Shown here: positions 46,734 to 57,239 of the stretch, piece by piece | How positions within the stretch are numbered: the stretch's first letter is position 1 | Layout of the letters: each line of letters opens with the position of its first letter | Origin: Fremontodendron californicum | Lineage: Eukaryota; Streptophyta; Magnoliopsida; Malvales; Malvaceae | Direction of reading: 5' to 3' | Length of the DNA stretch: 64,000 bases | Assembly (NCBI GenBank): GCA_030761205.1 | Contig: JAULJL010000028.1 | Span: forward strand, 13,684,001 to 13,748,000 | Notes under the pieces: generated by a model | What the model was told of the DNA's origin: nothing | Seen by the model: only the letters and a program-made list of their open reading frames with translations | Database searches by the model: none | Translations under genes and position numbers: made by a program

Positions 46734-46757
46734 TTGTTTTCTTTAATTTATTTGTTA

Positions 46758-48496
46758 TGATGCACTCAGAATGGTGTATCTTTTTAAACCTTGCACTAAT
46801 ATGATCAATTATATAGTAAAGTAGTAAGCAATGGTCAATTCCACAGAGATTGCTCTTAATTCAAATGTTACTGATTTGAAATTTTAGTTCTAAGAAAGTA
46901 AAAGGGGGTTTTAAAGTGTTTTTAAAAGAAAGTAAACAAGAAAAACAAGATTTAAAAGAATAAGATGAAATCAGATATGAGAAGTATGATTAAAGTGTCA
47001 TTCGCCACCACTAAACATCATTGAGAATCAATATCAGACTTATCAACATCAATAATCTATCAAAACTATCAACCGTAGATAAAAACAAGCTCTGCTATCC
47101 CAATCTTTCCTTAGTTTGTCGTTAAATAGAACAAGCTCTCTATTTAATCTCTAACTATCAAACAACCTAGAATAAGCTCTCTAGATTTAATTTAATAGTA
47201 GCTTTATGATGAGAAAGATAGGTTGATCTAAGCAACAAACACATAAGGTGGGATTGTTTAACTTAGGTTATGTTCCACTTCGCAATTAGCGAAAACTCTA
47301 ACACAATCATTAATCACAAATTGCCACTTATGAATAGGAAATCAAGACAATTACGAATCAAGACTCCTAAACTAGCAATAGACAATTATCAAGATATATC
47401 TAGTTTGCAACCTAAACAAATCAAGACAAATATCATGAACAAATTTTTTATAGAAAAACATAAGCAATTTTGATAGAAAATCAATGATAGATAGAATCTA
47501 AATATCAATTACACAACTTGTCTAGGGCTTTGAAATCACCGTTAACCAAATAAGAATTTAGCCTAGCATAGGCATTGTTAACATAAACATGAAATTAAAA
47601 AGAAAACTAAGAAAATGGAGAAGAAGAAGAATGATATTAATTATTCAGCCTTTTTCTCTGTCAAACTCTCTAAGAAAAGAAGAAAATCAGATTACAATGC
47701 AAATATTAGTGTTTTTCAGCTCTCCCTCTTGTCTCTATTTATAGGCAGCAACTAGATCTTCTCTCCTTGTGATTTGTGATTCCCAGGGTTTGATAGGCTA
47801 ACTTGCGGCTAGGTTTTGTATAATAAGGCAAGGTGTAGTCAAGTAGGAAACCTAAATAAGGAAAGACACAAGCTGGCTGCATGCTTTAAGGAAAGATAAG
47901 GAATTTGCGGCTCAAGTAGGTCATTAGAAGGGAAGTTCAAGGCAGCCACTAATCCTACTTTGACTAGTTTTGTGTATATGGAAATAAAAGCTTCCACAAC
48001 TCCTTGTTTGACTAGGATTGCGGTATTTTTGGTTAGGTCATTCGGATATGGAAAGAAAGAAGGCAGACGTAAATCCTATTTGGACTAGGATAAGGTAAAA
48101 TTGGCTAGGGCTTCTACAAGGGTTTGGAGAGTCTTGCGGCTAGGTTTTTTAGACATGATAAAAATCTTTTGCCACTAGTCATCTTTTGGCCATGGAATTA
48201 GGTTTTCATCTAGGGCATTTTAGATGGAAAGAGTATGAGCAGCCACTAGGTTTTATTTATGGAAGGTTTGGATTAGGTTTAGCCATATAGTGTCTCCTTG
48301 ATGGGCAGGCAGCTTTCCTTAGTGCTTCAAGCTTCATTTCTTGTCCAAATTCATTCTTTTTAACTCCAAAGCATCCATTGTCTTCCACAACACCTACAAA
48401 ACATAAAACCATAGTAAATTATCAATAAAATCAAGACTAAAAGAACTAAGTATAAGGAAATTAGATACAAAATAATATGAAATTAAGCACCTATCA
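46758..48496 (-). mobile_element. Solo LTR (1,739 bp) inside the Athila leader
   Basis: It is bounded by the perfect duplication TGTTA (46753-46757 and 48497-48501). On the minus strand it starts TGATAGGTGCTTAATTTC and ends GAGTGCATCA. No internal region, primer site or second LTR is present, so it is a solo LTR left by recombination. A minus-strand TATA box lies at 47735-47743 (TATAAATAG, before AGACAAGAGGGAGAGC). Its end (GTGGAATTGACCATTGCTTA, TTAGTGCAAGG) resembles the Athila LTR end, which suggests the same lineage. The frame at 47270-47473 is not a gene. Confidence 0.92.
47735..47743 (-). promoter_or_regulatory. Probable TATA box of the solo LTR
   Basis: CTATTTATA on the plus strand, i.e. 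TATAAATAG on the minus strand, in a position comparable with the Athila TATA box at 45632. Confidence 0.55.
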
Positions 48497-48581
48497 TGTT
48501 ACTTGATTTTGTTTTCTATTTTTAGTTTTAGTTCTAATTAGTTTATTTTTAGTTTTTCAGGTTTTCTTTTATTGAATGTCC

Positions 48582-50340
48582 GAGCTTTCCAAAAAAAAAG
48601 ATAGATCAACAGAAGCTTAAAAAGATCTTGGAATTCACATCGTCTTACAAAGCAAACGAAGAGTTAGCACATGCAAATCAATTTGAGCAATGAGAGATGG
48701 CACGGAACAATTTAACACTCAAGGACTTGGCGGCACCAATTATGGACCAACAACCTCTTTGCATTGAATATCCTCAAATTAATGTCGCTTTTCAGCTTAG
48801 ATCGGGAATGATACATCTTTTACCTACTTTCCATTGTTTTGCAGGTGAGGATCCAAACAAACACCTCAAGGAATTTCATGTAGTGTGCTCAAGAATGAAA
48901 CCAATCGGGATCTCAGAAGAGCAAGTCAAGCTCAGAGCCTTTCCATTCTCCTTAGTGGATAGTGCAAAGGAATGGCTTTATTATCTACCATTCGGCACCA
49001 TTACCACATGAAATAAGATGAAGAAATTTTTCCTTGAGAAGTATTTCCCCACATCTAAAGCAACAACAATTAGAAAAATATGTGCCATTCAACAGCAAAA
49101 TGGGAAAATTTTATATGAGTATTAGGAGCGATTTAAGAAGCTGTGTGCATCTTACCCTCATCACCAAATCAGTGAGCAACTCCTAATCCAATATTTTTAT
49201 GAAGGACTTATGCCAATGGATAGGAGCATGATAGATGTTGCAAGTGGAAGAGCTTTAGTGGATAAAACACCCATGGAAGCCAAGACCTTGATAGCTAGTA
49301 TGGCAGCTAATTCACAACAGTTTAGCAACAGATCAAATTTGTTGTCATGAAAGGTAAATGAGGTTGGTGTTACATCAAACATTGAGAAACAACTAGCCAC
49401 TTTCACATCTCTAGTTCAACAAATGGCCATGGGTAATGTTCAACAACCAAAGAAGTATAGAGTGTGCTTCATGATGGATAATCCAACCAACATGTGCCTA
49501 TCCTTACAAAAAGATAATTTAGAGTAAGCCAATGCTCTAGCAGAGTTTCAAGGGCAACAAGGTTTCCAAAGGCAAAAGTATGATCATTTATCAAACACTT
49601 ACAATCTATTCTAGAAATCAACAAGTTGCTCCTAATGCCAATTATAATCGTGCACCTAGATTCAATCAACCAAGGCCACAACAACCAGATCAGTTTCAGC
49701 CACAACCGGTGACTCAAAGCCATGGTACATCGCTTGAGGATATAGTTAAATCTTTGGCTAATAATTCTTTGCAATTCCAACAGGAAACAAGAACATCCAT
49801 TAAGATCTTGGAAATGTAAGTGAGCCAATTGGCTAGTAGCATGGCTAAATGGGAAGCACAAAGATCTGGAAAACTCCCTTCCCAAACTGTGATTAACCCA
49901 AAAGAGAATGCTAGTGTCGTGACCTTGAGGAGTGGGAAACAACTTGAGGATGAATAAAAAAGTCCAAGGAAACCTGAAGATAAGACAAAACAAAAGAGGG
50001 ATTCAACTCTTGAGGATAATAAAGCCACAATTCCTACTGAGAGTACTTCGGCACCTAAGGTAACTTCAAAGGTTCCTATTTCTACTTATGTTCTTTCTCC
50101 ATCTTTCCCTAGCAGATTTGCAAAGTTTAAGAAGGAGGAACACGACAAACAAATTCTAGAAACCTTTCGCAAAATATAAGTAAACATACATCTTTTGGAT
50201 GCCTTAAACAAGTACCACGCTATGCAAAATTCCTCAAAGAGCTGTGCACCACCAAGCGCAAACTAAAGGATGATGAAATAATAAGTGTGGGGGAGAATGC
50301 ATCCGCTGTTTTGCAAAGAAAACTTCCACCAAAATGTAAA
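48582..50340 (+). pseudogene. gag: Athila Gag, disrupted and cut by element D
   Basis: The longest piece, 48697-49011, shows a retrotransposon Gag domain (words FHCFAGEDPNKHLKEFH, AFPFSLVDSAKEWLYYLP). The same frame continues past stops at about 49009, 49123, 49348 and 49527 with EKYFPTSKATTIRKI, EGLMPMDRSMIDVASG and KTPMEAKTLIASMAANS. After a frameshift near 49580 the C-terminal half follows: a Gln/Pro/Asn-rich linker, SQLASSMAKWEAQ, SGKLPSQTVINPKENASVV, then VPRYAKFLKELCTTKRKL and SVGENASAVLQRKLPPKC, which is the usual run-up to the protease. Element D enters exactly there (target GTAAA, 50336-50340). An upstream extension to ~48582 is in frame but crosses a stop at 48691. Several stops are TGG or CGA codons altered by one transition. 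Non-functional. Confidence 0.85.
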
Positions 50341-51039
50341 TGTAGACACCTAATTTTGTCCGGACCCCTAAATCAAGTACATTTGTTTCCTAAATTGATG
50401 TTTCAGAATGCTAAAAAGGCTTTTCTTATCCTGCAGGTGGTACTCTGAGGCTTAGTCTAAGAAATCAGATAGAAAAAGTCAGACTCAAAAAAGTCAACCC
50501 CAAAAAAAAGTCAACCCGAAAAAGTCAACCTTAAAAACGTCAACTATTGAAAAAGTCAACCCACTTTAAAAATCAAGATTTGAGGTTCAATTGAAAAATG
50601 GTGAAAGAATTTTGATAATCCGAGGTCTACATTGAAAGATATGGAGTTCGGAAGTTGGGTTACGAGATTTAGTAGAAAGGAAACCCTAATTCAGGAAATT
50701 TGGGGAAAAAAGTGCTTAAACGATCAAATTGGTCAAAATTGAAGGTCTCAAATGAAAAATAAGCATTGACTACGGGTAATGGAGAAGCCACTTGGAAGAA
50801 AAACTGATAGAAAAGTCAATTAGGAAGAAAACCGAGAATTAGGGTTTTTTGGTAGATTTCGGTGAAATTTGGAGGAATTACAGAAATGGCCCGATTCGGT
50901 AGCACTAAGGCCCCTAATTGATGAGAAATGATTAAAAAAGTATAGCCCAAGGCTCAATTTGAAGAAAATCTAAAAATCGGACTTGTTTTGAGCAAAACCA
51001 AGTTTCGGAGACAAAAAGGGCAAAATTGGAAATTATGGG

Positions 51040-51600
51040 AAAAATAGCAAATAAACTCCAAAAATTCTAAAAATTTGCAAATGTTATTCTTAAATCATTT
51101 TAAAGATATTGGTGAAATAAAATCTTGATTCGGAGTTCGTTTGTAAAATGGCCAAATATCGGGCCTACTATGTAGAAATTCAACAGGATAAATCTCAGAA
51201 AAATAGCAAATGAACTCCAAAAATTCTGAAAATTTGCAAATCACATTTTTAAATTATTTTGAAGAGATTGGAGAAAGAAAATATTGATTCGGAGTTCGTT
51301 TGCAAAATGGCCAAATCCCGGGTCCCCTATGTAGTAATTCAAGCAGATAAATCCCGAAAAAATAGCAAATAAGCTCCAAAAATTATGAAAACTTCCAGAT
51401 CACAGTTTTAAATTATTTGGAAAAGATTGGTGAAGAAAAATATGGATTCGAAGCTCGTTTAAAAAATGGTAAAGTTCGGGTGCATAAAAGGGGTAATTTC
51501 ATAAACAAATCCGAAATAAATAGAAAATGAACTCGAAAAAATTTGAAAACTTCCAAAATTCAATTTTTTATTATTTTGGAATTATTGAAAAAATAAAATT
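51040..51600 (+). repeat. U3 tandem repeats, ~160-bp unit, four copies (element D)
   Basis: AGCAAATAAACTCCAAAAAT-like starts recur near 51043, 51204, 51364 and 51520, each followed by GATTGG(T/A)GAA and GGAGTTCGTTTGCAAAATGG-like words. Homologous to the units in A, B and C. Confidence 0.8.
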
Positions 51601-51829
51601 TGAATTTGGAGCCTGTTTGCTATTTATTTAGGTTCTGAGGCAAAAAGGTCATTTCACCAAAGAAACCAAAAAGGGCAAATTTGTAATTGAGGAAAATATG
51701 AAAGAAGAAGGAATTGCTGGGATTTTTCTTCCCTTGGTCAGCCAACATAGAGGAGAAGAAGGAAGCTTGAACAATTTAATTCCTTAGTCACTATCAAGCC
51801 ACATGCTACCACTAACACCTTGCAAATGG

Positions 51830-52350
51830 TCCCCCCTTCATCCAACGGCTTAGGAGCCTTATAAGAAAGTTGAATGCACCATCCAATGGCGAAGTTTAAA
51901 TGCCAAGATGACATTTTTATTTGTCATGATAGAACCCTCATCTAATGGCCAAGAATGGAAGAAACAAAAAAAGAGCACAATTCATCCAAGGGTGAGCATC
52001 CATTCGGTTAAGCAAGGGAGTGCATGGGATTGTCTCTTTTCATCCAATGGCTTTGGCCATCTACAAGGGATGAGTACACATGTTGAGGGATGGATTTAAT
52101 CTACAAGATTTCATTTTCATGTTGTCCTCATCCAATGACCAAGAATGGAAGAGCACAACTCATCCAAGGGTAGGCACTCAAGGGGGCAAGCAAGGGAGTG
52201 CATGGGATTGGTCCTCTTTTGCATCTAAGGGCTAAGGTTACTACAAGGGCTGAGTACACATCTTAAGGTCTGCTATCAATTGGCAAGATGACATTTTTAT
52301 GTTTTTATCAAAATATCTTAATCTAAAGGCCAAGATTGGAGGAGAAAAAG
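51830..52350 (+). repeat. U3 direct repeats, ~190-bp unit, three copies, specific to element D
   Basis: The words GCCAAGAATGGAAGA, CATCCAAGGGTGAGCA, AAGCAAGGGAGTGCATGG and GATGAGTACACAT recur in order from about 51910, 52110 and 52290. Not seen in A, B or C. Confidence 0.78.
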
Positions 52351-53269
52351 TGCAATTCCCATCCAAAGGTTAGAGGGCCATTCGGCCAAGGCTAAAGGGA
52401 GGGGGGTGATTTCACTTTTTTAGATTTTTTTGGCTGGAAACAGTAGCTAATTTGGCAAAGAAAAAGGTTTTGAAAGAAAGAAAAAAAAAGGTTTTCAATA
52501 GAGAGCTTGAAGGTAGTCTCTACCAAGCTCTGGCATAGCTTTCTTCTTGATTTCCATGGTGTTTTCTTGATTTTGTATCTTGTTTCCTACTACATTTTTC
52601 ATAGAAATAAAGTTTTTTAATGTTTACTTAGGTTTTCATCTCTTCTTCTTCATTAAAATGGTGGAAAACAATTTTTTATGGTTTCAAGCTATGGCCGAAT
52701 ATGGCTTATTTACTTGCCTTGGTTTTCCTTTTTTTTCTTCCTTGCATGTTGTTGTGAAAAATGATTTTTAGAAGGTTTTTTAGAGTATTCTAAGGTTTTG
52801 ATTTTTTACAAAAGATGAAGCAAAAAGGTTGAAATGGCTACATGATCTTGGCTAGACCAAGTGACCATGGTTAGGAGAGAGGCTATGCCCATTTTTACCT
52901 ACCATGAAGCTCACCTTAATTTTTTGTTTAACATGGTTATTTTCTGTTTTTTTGAGATGAAAAGGCTTCATGATCTTTTCAAGACCAAGTGATTATGGTT
53001 AGTTGAGAGGCTATGCCTATTTGATACCAACCATGGAGCTTAACTTTCCTTGTTTTACTTACTAGTTTTGCTTGTTATTTGTTTTGCATGTCTATGTTAA
53101 ATTTTATATATATATGTTCTTTACATTATTTTCTATGCTATATTTATTTATATATTTCATTTCCATGCTTGATATTGTGTCCTTGCATATTCGGCCATTG
53201 TTGTTCATATGCTCATGTTGTGCATTTTTTTCATGTATCATGTCTTACATGTTTGCATTTTCATTATTT

Positions 53270-53560
53270 TGTTCCATGACCATTCGGCAACTTCATTTTT
53301 GTATGCCTTGCATATGCATTTTTCCTTTTGCTTCTTAACTTGTTTGCATCTCCATGCCATGAACTTGTACATTTTGATTTTAGTATGCCATGTGCTTATG
53401 AAAATGCTATGATAAAATGCCATCATTTTGTTCCATGACCATTCGGCAACTCCATTTTTGTATGCCTTGCATGTGCATTTTCCTTTTACTTCTTAACTTG
53501 TTTGCATCTCCATGCCATTAACTTGTGCATTTTGGTTTTAGTATGTCAGATGCTTATGAA
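53270..53560 (+). repeat. Direct duplication, ~160-bp unit, in element D LTR
   Basis: CCATGACCATTCGGCAACT through CTTGTTTGCATCTCCATGCC, ending TATGAAAATG, occurs at about 53274-53408 and 53434-53565. The second copy differs at a handful of bases. Confidence 0.82.
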
Positions 53561-56025
53561 AATGTCATGAAATTATGCATCTTAATATGATTTGTCATGT
53601 ACTTGTGTCATTTACTAGATAGGATTGCATTAGAGCAACATGTAGCTACATTCGGCCTCTTCATGCATCCCTTGCCTTATCATGCATTTGCATTTTGTTC
53701 AGGTAAAGTGCTTTGCATTATCATATCTTGAAAATGTGTATTATCTGCTGTTTGTTCCAGCATTGACATTAGTTTCATTGGCCATTGTATCTTCATAGTA
53801 TTGCTATGCATGTTCATTACATTTTAGGTCTAGGCCATGTTGATATTGCCATGCATTTTGGGTCTTAAATAACAATGGTATTATCATGCATTACTATGAT
53901 ATTTAGGTCTTACGTTACATTAGAATTTTCATGCATATTCATAACATATTAGGTCCAAGTCATATTTGCATTATCAAGCATTGCATGCATATTGACTTAG
54001 GATAGCATTTATTGCCATGCAAACTCATGCTAGGCATTTAGGTTGTCTTGAATTTTCATGCATTTCCTTTACCATTTATACCTTTAGACCATGCATTTCA
54101 TACATTTCATTTGTTGTATGTTCATGCATTCCATGTCATTGCCACATGATTCATGATTTAGGCCAATCAATGGCTCAAAGTCATGCTCTCTTGAGTATAC
54201 TTGTGGAAAATTAAGGAATTGTCAAATTGATTGTTCTACCTTTGTATTTTTTTTTACTTAGCCAATTTTTGTCCAAGGTTTTTTAAATTTTTTAGCTACT
54301 GTCCTTAGGTCTTTAGGATGATCTCCAACAATTTCTACTTTGATTTTTGAATGAATTTATCAAAGGCAAAAAAATGTGTTTTGACAAAACAGTTTTTTCA
54401 CCCAATACTTGAACATCTCTGATTTTCTGGGAAGTTATCTTTAATAAAAAAATTAAGCCAATTTTTTCTCGTGTATTTGTATATGTTCTGAGTCTCCAGT
54501 ATTTGTTTTAGATTTTTTTGAATTCTTAAATATAGGCTAAAAAATCGTGTGGAAAAACCGGACAGTAGAGGCAGATTTGAAATCAAAAGAGGAATAATGG
54601 TTGAATTGGGCTAAGGCATTTAGAGGGGGTTGGGTAGAAGTTTTAGCTACTGTCTTAGGGTAGTTTCTAAGCCTTTTTAATCTTTAAAAGTGGTTTTATA
54701 AATCTCAGGTTAAGGGTGGTCAAGTCCGGGATTTTAGGCCTAGGAAATTAGAGCCATTTTAAAAGGGTTTGGTAAGGGTTTTAATTTTTATTTAAGTTTT
54801 CTTCAAAATTGTTTTTAAACAATCGCTAAGTTTTATTTTTTTTAGAAAATCTAATTTGACATATTTTTCTAAGGTAGCCGGATATCTTTTTAGATATACG
54901 GATTTCTTTATTTAGAGGAAAAAATACATTTTCATGCATTGCATTTTCTATGTTCATGGATTTTATTTAAATGTGTGATTTTTGCTATGATATTTTCCAT
55001 GGTATTATTATTATTTTAATTCACATTTTATGATCTTATATTGATTGCCATATGATTTTTAATCTTTCATGATATCCTATGCTTTTTATTTAGTTATTTT
55101 TGTCATATTGTTTAGCATATACTATGTTCATGCATTATTATTTTTATTTTTATTTTCATGCATATTATATGTTAGCATTTTTTTAATTTCATGTCATTTC
55201 TTGTAATTTAGATCATATTCCATGTCATTTAGGTTATTTTATTTATAACATGCCATGTCATTTAAAATATGCCATATCATTTAAAATTGCCATGTCATTT
55301 AAATCATTTTATCTCATTTAGAATATACCGTGATACTTAGGATTTTTCATTTCACCTAGAATATACTATGCCATTTAAATTATATCATATCATTTAGGTT
55401 GCATTATATTATCTAGACTTTGCCATGTCATTTTATTTATGTCATACATGTTCATGTTCATAATTTTAAATGTTTTGAAAAAAAATAATGATTTTCAATA
55501 AAAAAATAAAGATATTCCCGAGTTAAAATAATTCATGAATTCTCTACCGGGTTTGCTGGAGGGAATATCATCAATTATCATTAGTAAAAAATATCTTTCT
55601 TTCAAAAAATGAGAATGATTCGGAAAGTTTTCCAAATGAATAAAATTTTTTATATTTTGTCGGGAATGTAGGAAAATTTTGAATTAATAAATTCCGGATC
55701 ATTTTCAATTAAAAATGGAATTATTTTTCTTAAAATTTGGAATTAACTTGAAATACAAATTAAAAACCAACTTTTAACCGAGACTTGAGATAACACACGA
55801 TTAATAAGGTACTGATTTATATGGGCGTTGTGGGGGTGCTAATCTTTCCCCGCACGTAATCGATTCCCGAACCCGCTTCTTTGATTTCTCAGGTTTATAT
55901 CACAGACTTGAAATTGGTTTTAAAAAAATATTTTAATTAATTTTAAAATATTTTATAAAACTGGTTTTAATAGGTGGCCGATCACACCTAGCTAAAAAAG
56001 ATTGGTGGCGACTCCATGTCTTTTT

Positions 56026-56149
56026 ACGAGGCCGTTTTCATACCCTCGTTCGTTTATTCGATTTCAAGAGGAATTAAGTCGTCTTTTTCTCTGCTTCTGT
56101 TTTCCCCCTCACTCGAATGAGTCCTCGCGATCGGGATCACGTATCGACA
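56026..56149 (+). repeat. Extra U5-like segment inserted in element D LTR
   Basis: Between CTTTTT (56025) and CTTTATTTTTCTAG (56150) lies a 124-bp block that is absent from the B LTRs at the matching point. It contains GAGGAATTAAGTCGTCTTTT and TCCTCGCGATCGGGATCACG and ends GTATCGACA. This parallels the family's own U5 end (GAGGAATTAAGTCGACTTTT, GTCTTGCGATGAGACTCGTC, TTGCGACA) but is GC-richer and clearly diverged. The LTR therefore carries two U5-like ends in tandem. Confidence 0.7.
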
Positions 56150-56273
56150 CCTTTATTTTTCTAGTGGAATTAAGTCGACTTCTCCTCCTTTTTTTTTTTT
56201 TAATTTCATGCCTAACGAATAATAAAGTCTTGCGATGAGACTTGTAATTGTTATTTTTTAGGTTGCGACAGTT

Positions 56274-56292
56274 TGGCGACTTCGTTGGGGAC
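56274..56292 (+). other. Element D primer binding site
   Basis: TGGCGACTTCGTTGGGGAC lies three bases after the LTR end. It matches the B site at 16 of 19 bases, and all three differences are transitions. Confidence 0.8.
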
Positions 56293-57239
56293 TTTTTTAG
56301 AGAGTCAGGCCTAGAATTAGTCATGTATTATCTAAGTCTCGTTTTTGTCGGTTTAATTGGTATTTAATTTTAATTCCCATATTTTTAAAATAATAAAGAG
56401 AATTTTGAAAATAATAAAATGTTTTAAATATGTCTATCTTCATATGCATGCATATTATTATTTGTTCTCTAGTTATTTTGTTGCGTATATTTATATGATT
56501 ACTTGACTGATGCTTTACATTGTTTGATTTTAGTGGGGTATTTAGAATAAGGGGCTAGAATAGGTGGTGACAGATTTGTTTTGTTCCTCCGCACATACTA
56601 TATCTGCATTTGCATAAGATGAACTCTCTACCCGGGTTTTGTCCTTTTAATTGGGAGTAAAGTAACTACGCCTTCGTGATGATCCTCCGTATGGGCTAGT
56701 GAAACACTTTCGGAGTATAAAGTACCTAATGCCTTCGTGATAATCCTCCGTACGGGCATAGGAAAATATACTTTAACGAATTGAACCCGTTTTTATCGGG
56801 GTGCCTTACTAGCCTTCACAGGCGACAATGAGGAACAATTCGGGACCTTAGAACCGATTCACCTTCATATAGTGGACCTAGGCGAAGCCATGCCGGGTTT
56901 CTATTAGATACCCGAAATTTAAGAACACATGGAGGAATATTTCCAACCTTTTACCATCTTTCTATATGTTAGATTTTACAAATTGGGTGATGATGAATGA
57001 ACATCATATCGCTCGTAATAAATTTATTATTTTTTCCCAAAGGCGTCATAATGCCGAAGCTCTGTTAAAATTTTCGAGACATTCTTTAAAAAGCATGTTG
57101 TTATTTATGTTATATTTGTAAATTCATTTCTTTACTAATCTATTTCTCTTTGTTTTCTTTTCTTTGACATGCATCATAGACATCATCATACACTTGGAGT
57201 TTATTGGCCTCGGGATAGTAATCAACCCAAAGGACTTTC
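56293..57239 (+). promoter_or_regulatory. Element D leader, first ~750 bp conserved with element B
   Basis: It matches B 19779-20565 in sequence and order: AGAGAGTCAGGCCTAGAA, GATCCTCCGTATGGGCTAGT, TTTCGGAGTATAAAGTACC, ATCGGGGTGCCTTACTAGCC, CTAGGCGAAGCCATGCCG. From about 57050 the two diverge: D proceeds to ORF1, B to its repeat-rich region. No ORF is present in the conserved part. Confidence 0.65.

Larger units (their letters stand above)
50341..56270 (+). mobile_element. Element D 5' LTR (5,930 bp)
   Basis: It begins TGTAGACACC and ends GGTTGCGACA. It is the longest LTR in the window. The extra length comes from direct duplications: four U3 repeats (51040-51600), three ~190-bp units (51830-52350), a ~140-bp pair (52840-53045), a ~160-bp pair (53270-53560), and an additional U5-like segment near the end (56026-56149). 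The frame at 53072-53338 and similar ones are T-rich shadows. Confidence 0.9.

Noticed and set aside
47270..47473. 67-codon frame in the solo LTR
   Set aside because: Isolated short frame inside an LTR bounded by a perfect target duplication; no domain recognised.
49469..50028. Minus-strand frames of 174 and 104 codons opposite Athila gag
   Set aside because: Antisense shadows; the sense strand carries the Athila Gag words in the expected order.
53072..53338. Hydrophobic 88-codon frame suggesting a small membrane protein
   Set aside because: Poly-T-rich LTR DNA gives Phe/Leu/Tyr-rich translations. It is not conserved, and the overlapping frames on both strands are equally open.
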